Of a stretch of 64,000 nucleotides of DNA, positions 59,523 to 64,000 are shown piece after piece (position 1 is the first letter of the stretch; the number at the start of each line of letters is the position of its first letter). The notes below the pieces were generated by a model. It ran no database searches. It was not told where the DNA came from and was given only the letters and a program-made list of their open reading frames with translations. The position numbers and the translations under genes were made by a program. The DNA is from VFZN01 sp050249615. GTDB lineage: Bacteria; Acidobacteriota; Vicinamibacteria; Vicinamibacterales; UBA2999. The stretch is from contig JBFWQE010000004.1 in NCBI GenBank assembly GCA_050249615.1, forward strand, positions 1 through 64,000. The letters run 5' to 3'.

Positions 59523-60014
59523 CTACTTCTCTGCTCCGCTCGGAATCCGCCACGCACCCGACTTCGGATCCATCTTGTGACAGTGCGTGCACTGGCCCTG
59601 GAACTGCGACACGAACTGGTTCCCTGCGCCGGTCAGGTGCACGGTGTGCATCAGCGTCGTGAAGGGCGGCGCCATCGTGGACCCCCGCCGGTGGCAGGTG
59701 GTCATGCAGCTCTGGGGCGTGCCCGCGGCGGCCTTCGGGACCGCGGGGTGCTTGCCCTTGATCTTCGACGGATCCGCCACCGCGGCCTTCGTCTTCTCCA
59801 GCAGCGCGGGCGGGACCGCGTTCATCCACTCCTTCAGGTGCGTGCTGAGACGCGTGTCGCCGGCCTTCGACGTGGAGGTGTGGCAGTCCACGCAGCCGTT
59901 CGGGAACGCGTCCTTTGCCTGGGCCCACGCCCCAGACGGGTGGACGAGCACGGCGGCGAGCACGGCGGCGGCCGCGCCTGCCAGTGGTGTGCGGGGACAC
60001 AAGGTCACGCTCAT
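59523..60014 (-). CDS. Periplasmic multihaem c-type cytochrome
   Basis: This encodes 163 residues with a signal peptide (AGAAAAVLAAVLVHPSGAWA). Two canonical haem sites, CVDCH and CTHCH, flank a CMTTCH sequence that has three residues between the cysteines and may be a variant haem site. Other His residues could be distal ligands. It is likely a small electron-transfer protein. ATG 60014 has GGAGG nearby. It is divergent from an FKBP gene. Confidence 0.82.
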   Translation of the reverse strand: MSVTLCPRTPLAGAAAAVLAAVLVHPSGAWAQAKDAFPNGCVDCHTSTSKAGDTRLSTHLKEWMNAVPPALLEKTKAAVADPSKIKGKHPAVPKAAAGTPQSCMTTCHRRGSTMAPPFTTLMHTVHLTGAGNQFVSQFQGQCTHCHKMDPKSGAWRIPSGAEK

Positions 60015-60101
60015 CTGAGCCTCCTTCCCTGCTGCCTGGCCCGATGTCCGGGCGCCGCGCTTCGCCCCCGGCGGTCCCGCGTCGTACAATGGCCGCGACC
60101 G

Positions 60102-60515
60102 ATGACACTCAAACTGATGTCGAGCGCGCTCCTGGTGTTTCTGCTTGCGGCGTGCGGAGGACAACCGGGCATGCCATTCCAGATCACCGACACTACCACG
60201 GGCAACGGCGCCGAGGCCACGCCTGGCCGCACCGTCGTCGTCCACTATACGGGATGGCTGTACGACGATGGCCAGGCCGACAAGAAGGGGACGAAGTTCG
60301 ACAGCTCCCGCGATCGCGACGAGCCGTTCGAGTTCGCGCTCGGCGCCGGCGAGGTGATTCGGGGCTGGGACGAGGGTGTGAAGGGCATGAAGGTGGGCGG
60401 CAAGCGGGTGCTCACCATCCCGGCCGACATGGGCTACGGCGCGCGCGGCGCCGGCGGCGTCATCCCGCCCAACGCGACCCTGCTGTTCGAGGTCGAGCTG
60501 CTCGGCGTGAAGTAG
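60102..60515 (+). CDS. FKBP-type peptidyl-prolyl isomerase lipoprotein
   Basis: This encodes 137 residues. The N-terminus ends in L-L-A-A-C at Cys18, a good lipobox. The mature part is a full FKBP domain: VVVHYTGWLYDDG, FDSSRDRDEPFEFALGAGEV, IRGWDEGVKGMKVGGKR and GYGARGAGGVIPPNATL. It is probably a periplasmic or outer-membrane folding helper. ATG 60102 starts the signal peptide. Confidence 0.93.
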   Translation: MTLKLMSSALLVFLLAACGGQPGMPFQITDTTTGNGAEATPGRTVVVHYTGWLYDDGQADKKGTKFDSSRDRDEPFEFALGAGEVIRGWDEGVKGMKVGGKRVLTIPADMGYGARGAGGVIPPNATLLFEVELLGVK

Positions 60516-60526
60516 CGCGGCACAGG

Positions 60527-60551
60527 GGCGGCCGGCGAGGGTCCGGCCGCC
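60527..60551 (+). terminator. GC-rich hairpin after the FKBP gene
   Basis: GGCGGCCGG and CCGGCCGCC are perfect 9-bp arms around a 7-base loop, 12 bp after the FKBP stop. There is no U-tract. It lies 20 bp before the next gene, so it could also affect that start. Confidence 0.45.
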
Positions 60552-60570
60552 GTCCGCGCGGTTACCAGCC

Positions 60571-61683
60571 GTGAACTGCCGGCACTTCGGAGTGTGCGGA
60601 GGCTGCAGCCTTCCTGGCGTGCCTTACGCCCGCCAGGTGGCCGACAAGCAGGCGCGGCTCGCACGCCTGTTCGCGGACGTGGACCCGTCGCCGATGGTGC
60701 CTTCGCCCGTCGAGGAACGCTTCCGCCACAAGGTCGCCTTCGTCTTCGCACCGAACACCGGCAGCGCCAACCTCGCGATGGGGCACTACCAGGCCGGCTC
60801 CACGCGCGTCATCCGCATCGAGGAGTGCCCCGTGCACAGCGATCGCGGGAATCGCCTGGCCTTCGTGCTGCGCGACCACCTCGCCCGCGGGCGCGTGCCG
60901 CCGGGCATCCTGCGGCACCTGCTCGTCCGCACCACGGACGATGGCCGGGAGGCGGTGGCGATGCTGGTGGTGACGGCCAACCACAAGGCGCTGCGGGCGC
61001 CGGTGCGAGCGCTGCTCGACTCACCGGAGCGCCCCGACGGCTTCTTCATCAACATCCACGATCGGCCCGGGCCATTCATGGTGGGCCGCGAGACGATCAG
61101 GATCGACGGCCGCGCGCACGTGCGGGAGGAGATGCTGGGCACGAGCTTCCTCGTCTCGCCGACAGCGTTCTTCCAGACCAACGTGCAGGCGGCGCGGGAA
61201 CTGCTGCGGATGGTGCTGGACGAAACCGGTGACGCCGGCCGCGTGCTGGATCTCTACAGCGGCAGCGGCCTCTTCGCCATCCCGCTCGCACGGCGCGGCG
61301 CGCGGGTCGTGGCCGTCGAGGAGAACCGGCAGGCGGTGAAGGACGCGGAGGCCAACCTGCGCGTCAACCGTGTGCCCGACGGCGCGGTACGCCTCGTGGC
61401 GGCTCGCACCGAGGACGCGATGGCGCGGTTCTCGCGCGAGCGCTTCGACGTCGTGGTCCTGGATCCCCCGCGCCAGGGATGCCCGGACACGGTGCTCGAC
61501 GCCGTCGGGCAGCTCGGGGCCCGGCGCGTCATCTACGTGTCGTGCAATACCGAGGCGCTGGCGGCAGAAAGGGCGCGGATCGAGCGCGCGGGCTATCGCC
61601 TGGCACGCCTGCGAGGCGTGGACATGTTTCCGCACACGGACCACATCGAGGCCGTGGCGGTGTTCGAACGGAAGAGTGCGTGA
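60571..61683 (+). CDS. RlmD/RumA-like 23S rRNA (uracil-C5)-methyltransferase
   Basis: This encodes 370 residues from GTG 60571. The N-terminal cysteines (CRHFGVCGGCSL) and a later Cys-Pro (EECPVHS) fit the iron-sulfur cluster of RlmD-type enzymes. The SAM fold has VLDLYSGSGLFAIPLA and VVLDPPRQGC, and the catalytic cysteine lies in YVSCNTEAL. The TRAM domain is absent, so the precise target uridine is uncertain. Its stop overlaps the next ATG (TGATG). Confidence 0.88.
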   Translation: MNCRHFGVCGGCSLPGVPYARQVADKQARLARLFADVDPSPMVPSPVEERFRHKVAFVFAPNTGSANLAMGHYQAGSTRVIRIEECPVHSDRGNRLAFVLRDHLARGRVPPGILRHLLVRTTDDGREAVAMLVVTANHKALRAPVRALLDSPERPDGFFINIHDRPGPFMVGRETIRIDGRAHVREEMLGTSFLVSPTAFFQTNVQAARELLRMVLDETGDAGRVLDLYSGSGLFAIPLARRGARVVAVEENRQAVKDAEANLRVNRVPDGAVRLVAARTEDAMARFSRERFDVVVLDPPRQGCPDTVLDAVGQLGARRVIYVSCNTEALAAERARIERAGYRLARLRGVDMFPHTDHIEAVAVFERKSA

Positions 61684-62414
61684 TGAGCGAGAGACGGATC
61701 GCCGAGCTTCGACCGGCATCGACGGTGGTCGTGCTGCGGCCGTCGGCGGAAGGCAGCGTCGAAGTGCTGCTCGTGAAGCGGAACGATCGCGTGGCGTTCA
61801 TGGCGGGCGCGTACGTGTTTCCGGGAGGGCGCGTGGACGAAGCCGATCGTGCCGTCGCGCCGGACGGGCGTTTCCTGCACGAGCCCTCGCGCTTTCAGGA
61901 TCTCTCGCCGGCGGAGGAGCACGGCTTTCGCGTGGCTGCGGTGCGCGAGCTGGCCGAGGAGGCCAATGTGGTCATCGGCGTGGACGACCTGGTGCCGTTC
62001 GCGCACTGGGTGACCCCGGAGATTGAAATCCGCCGCTACGACACGCGATTCTTCCTCGCGGTCATGCCGGCCGGCCAGGAGGCTCGACACGACGACGGCG
62101 AGATGACCGAGCTGGCGTGGCTCGCACCCTCGGAAGCCATCGACCAGTGCCGGCGAGGGCAGATCATGCTGCCGCCGCCGACCTGGACCACGCTGCGCCG
62201 GCTCGAGCGCCATGGCACCGTGGACGAGGCCGTCGCCTGGGCTCGGCGAGTCGCGGTCGTGCGCGTGATGCCCGGGTTCGTCCAGACGGCGGACGAGAGC
62301 ATCCTGACGCTGCCGGGCGACCCGACATTCCCCGCCATCGAGGGCTGGGAAGTGCCCGAAGAAACCCGGTTCGTGCTGAAGGAAGGCCGAGGCTGGCTAC
62401 CGCAGCGAGCGTAG
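61683..62414 (+). CDS. NUDT19-like Nudix hydrolase
   Basis: This encodes 243 residues. The Nudix fold opens with VFPGGRVDEAD, and the catalytic helix is GFRVAAVRELAEEANVV, which carries the RE-x-x-EE core. The insertion between the two parts is typical of the NUDT19 group, which hydrolyses CoA-type or other diphosphates; the substrate here is unknown. It is translationally coupled to the methyltransferase gene. Confidence 0.85.
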   Translation: MSERRIAELRPASTVVVLRPSAEGSVEVLLVKRNDRVAFMAGAYVFPGGRVDEADRAVAPDGRFLHEPSRFQDLSPAEEHGFRVAAVRELAEEANVVIGVDDLVPFAHWVTPEIEIRRYDTRFFLAVMPAGQEARHDDGEMTELAWLAPSEAIDQCRRGQIMLPPPTWTTLRRLERHGTVDEAVAWARRVAVVRVMPGFVQTADESILTLPGDPTFPAIEGWEVPEETRFVLKEGRGWLPQRA

Positions 62415-62466
62415 CGAACGCGCGCCCGCCTTCGCTGGGCTGCTTCATGCGCCCGCTTCGGCGCGG

Positions 62467-62562
62467 CAAGCCCGCCCGCACCTGCCCGCACCTGCCCGCA
62501 CCCGCCCGCACCCGTCCGCACCCGCCCGCACCCGTCCGCACCCGCCCGCACCCGTCAGTTCG
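62467..62562. repeat. 10-bp tandem repeat (CCCGCACCCG / TCCGCACCCG)
   Basis: About nine consecutive units of a 10-bp word alternate between CCCGCACCTG, CCCGCACCCG and TCCGCACCCG and end at the stop of the convergent M55 peptidase gene. It is nearly perfect in phase. The same word occurs in the first 76 bases of the window. Confidence 0.95.
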
Positions 62563-63451
62563 TATTGATGAACCTGTAGAGCACGCGGATCAGCCGGTAC
62601 GCCTCGGGCATGGAGGCGCGTGAGAACTGGACCGTGTCCGGCGCCACGGCGGTGATGTCGGTGAACGCGGAGGCCACCTCGGGAATGATGAAGTTGCGGA
62701 ACTGCATGCGCACCTGGTAGGCGGCCGCGCGCTCGGGCGTGGACTTCCGCGCGGCCTGGACGCCCTCGCGGGCCGCGGCCTGGATGTCCTTGCGGGCTTC
62801 GGCCAGGGGCCGCAGCTCCACGGCGCGCGTGTTGATGGCCCGCTTCACGACGACGCCGCGAATGCCCGGCACCGATCGCGTCACCTCCTCCACCGCGGTG
62901 TCGTCTCCGCTGACCGCGACGACGGGGACGCCGTACCAGCGCGCGAGCGCGGCGTTCATTCCCCCCTCCCCGACGGACACGCCGTTCACCTGGAGATCGC
63001 GGACGACGCCCGAGCCGGTGTGCGCGAAGACGCCGCGGGGCGCATCGGCCTTGGCGTGGTAGCCGACGAAGACGATGGCGTCGAAGGTCTCGTCGAGGCC
63101 CTCCATCATGCCGTAGCGCTTGAAGCTGTGGCTGATGAGGCGCGCCCGCGGATCGAGATCCTCGGGCAGCAGGTTGCGCTGGCTGCCGTGCGAGTCGTTG
63201 ACGACGACTTCTGTCGCCCCGCCCTCGAAGGCACCGCGGATGGCCGCATTGGCGTCCTCGGCCATCAGCTTGCGCGCGCGGCCGTACTCCGCCCCGCCCG
63301 CGCTGGTCTGGTCGTCGCCGTTGACGCCTGAGATCCCCTCCATGTCCACGGAGATGTAGACCTTCCTTCCCTGCGCCCCCGCGGGTGTCACCGGGAACAC
63401 GAGGGCCACGAAGGCCACGAGGGCCGGCACGAAGAAGCGCGCTGCTCGCAT
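62555..63451 (-). CDS. Exported M55 (DppA-like) D-aminopeptidase
   Basis: This encodes 298 residues. A signal peptide (ARFFVPALVAFVALVFPV) precedes the M55 core: SVDMEGISGV with metal-binding Asp and Glu, NDSHGSQRN, HSFKRYGMM and FVGYHAKADAPRGVFAHT. The family releases D-amino acids from peptides. The signal peptide is encoded by TTCGTGGCC repeat words (63391-63440). Its inverted counterpart lies 55-90 bp upstream of the start. Confidence 0.88.
   Translation of the reverse strand: MRAARFFVPALVAFVALVFPVTPAGAQGRKVYISVDMEGISGVNGDDQTSAGGAEYGRARKLMAEDANAAIRGAFEGGATEVVVNDSHGSQRNLLPEDLDPRARLISHSFKRYGMMEGLDETFDAIVFVGYHAKADAPRGVFAHTGSGVVRDLQVNGVSVGEGGMNAALARWYGVPVVAVSGDDTAVEEVTRSVPGIRGVVVKRAINTRAVELRPLAEARKDIQAAAREGVQAARKSTPERAAAYQVRMQFRNFIIPEVASAFTDITAVAPDTVQFSRASMPEAYRLIRVLYRFINTN
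63391..63440 (-). repeat. TTCGTGGCC words encoding the M55 signal peptide
   Basis: On the minus strand TTCGTG, CTCGTG and GCC words alternate at 9-base steps and translate as F-V, L-V and A within the signal peptide. A related array in inverted orientation lies at 63506-63539, and similar words occur at 30641-30786. Confidence 0.7.
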
Positions 63452-63505
63452 GCGAGTGAGCGTAACTCAGGAAGCTGTCGACCCGTACCGATCCGACCCG
63501 AAAAA

Positions 63506-63539
63506 CTTCGTGGCCTTCTTCGCGTCCTTCATGTTCCCG
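63506..63539 (+). repeat. TTCGTGGCCTTC word array, inverted partner
   Basis: ACTTCGTGGCCTTCTTCGCG and the following bases up to 63539 match the reverse complement of the words at 63391-63440, with shared GGGAACA ends. It lies between the M55 start and the stop of the selenoprotein gene. Confidence 0.7.
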
Positions 63540-63543
63540 AGGA

Positions 63544-64000
63544 CTACTGACCCGCGGGCTGCAGCGCGGTCTCGACGAACTGCGCCTCGGGCAGGGCGCC
63601 GAGGATCTCGATGTTGTCGTTGACGATGGTCTTGGGGACACCCGTCACGTGGTACTTCCGCGACAGGTCCATGAACGACGTGGCCTCAACGGCCGTGGCC
63701 GTGATGTGCGGGCTGCTGAACGCCATCTTGTGCGCGAGGACGACCGCCCTCGGACAGTGCGGTCAAGTGGGGGTGGAGAAGACCTTGATCTCCGTGGGCG
63801 TGGTCACCCCCTCGAGCATCTTCACCGTCGCGGGCTCGAGCTCGACGTTGCCGGTGCCGGCGAGCAGGATGGACTCCACCAGGGGCACGAACTCGTAGCC
63901 GGTCGGCGCCCCGAGAAAGCGCATCCGCGTGTCCTCGCCGTCCCGGAGGACGACGATGGCCGGCTCGCGCTCGACGCCGTACTTCGTGCGGTCCTCTGTG
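63544..64000 (-). CDS. Glutaredoxin/PDO-like protein with in-frame UGA (selenocysteine), partial
   Basis: The frame is open from the window edge except for a UGA at 63765-63763. The flanking residues read EIKVFSTPT, U, PHCPRAVVLAHKM, so Sec replaces the first Cys of the usual TPTCPYC redox motif. Upstream are KYGVEREPAIVVLRDGEDTR and FLGAPTGYEFVPLVE, part of a first thioredoxin-like fold. Downstream come FMDLSRKYHVTGVPKTIVND with the cis-Pro, and an end at 63544. This is the layout of protein-disulfide-oxidoreductase-like proteins with two thioredoxin folds. The 5' end lies beyond the window. Confidence 0.88.
63735..63765 (-). promoter_or_regulatory. Candidate bacterial SECIS hairpin on the PDO-like UGA
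   Basis: After the UGA, CGAGG (63752-63748) pairs with CCUCG (63739-63735) around the 8-base loop GCGGUCGU, which starts 15 nt after the UGA and contains GGUC. An alternative stem GACCGC/GCGGUC (63764-63759 with 63747-63742) competes. It was judged by eye and is weaker than the selD hairpin. Confidence 0.5.

Noticed and set aside
62467..62562. CRISPR array
   Set aside because: The units are 10 bp with no spacers, and no cas gene is in the window.
63544..63726. A 60-residue stand-alone protein starting at 63726
   Set aside because: It is the C-terminal part of the larger UGA-containing frame; the internal Met lies within a thioredoxin helix.

Overview
The window is a GC-rich, gene-dense scaffold from a diderm bacterium. 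SurA-type and lipoprotein genes, an O-antigen-type ABC exporter, FliA-like and NtrC-like regulators, and the mix of housekeeping genes suggest Acidobacteriota, perhaps Vicinamibacteria. That placement is inference; no 16S gene is present. One 100-N scaffold gap lies at 56880-56979.

The core (about 31-48 kb) is the replication-origin neighbourhood. Leftward on the minus strand run rpmH, rnpA, yidD, yidC, jag/khpB, mnmE, mnmG, rsmG, parA and parB, with two perfect parS palindromes (32499-32514 and 34371-34386). Rightward run dnaA, dnaN, gyrB and gyrA. DnaA-box-like sequences occur on both sides of dnaA, so oriC is probably split around it. To the left lie selD and the ATP synthase genes atpF', F, H, A, G, D, C, then an O-antigen ABC exporter, rfaE2, mfd, a SurA-like isomerase, a NusG paralogue and dusB. 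An orphan atpB sits near the left edge and atpE is not in the window.

The left 15 kb is rich in signalling: a GAF-GAF-SpoIIE phosphatase, a GGDEF protein with a variant active site, a PAS hybrid kinase, a FliA-like sigma factor, an NtrC-type activator, and a two-gene operon of an HTH protein and a miniature histidine-kinase-dimerisation (DHp) protein without an ATPase domain. The right 16 kb holds pcrA, glmS, glmU, rsmI, a DUF885 protein, an FmdB-like zinc ribbon, galU, serS beside tRNA-Ser(UGA), a c-type cytochrome, an FKBP lipoprotein, an RlmD-like methyltransferase, a Nudix hydrolase and an M55 peptidase.

Two genes are hidden by in-frame UGA codons and read as selenoproteins. SelD carries Sec at residue 18, with a nested stem-loop directly on the UGA. 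A glutaredoxin/PDO-like protein at the right edge has UxxC in place of CxxC. The cell therefore probably makes and uses selenocysteine.

Many operon junctions carry degenerate tandem repeats of 8-10 bp words. Each junction has its own word, but some words recur at distant junctions. In places the words enter coding sequence: the GlmU tail, a linker in Mfd, and the signal peptide of the M55 peptidase. These repeats are the least explained structure in the window.
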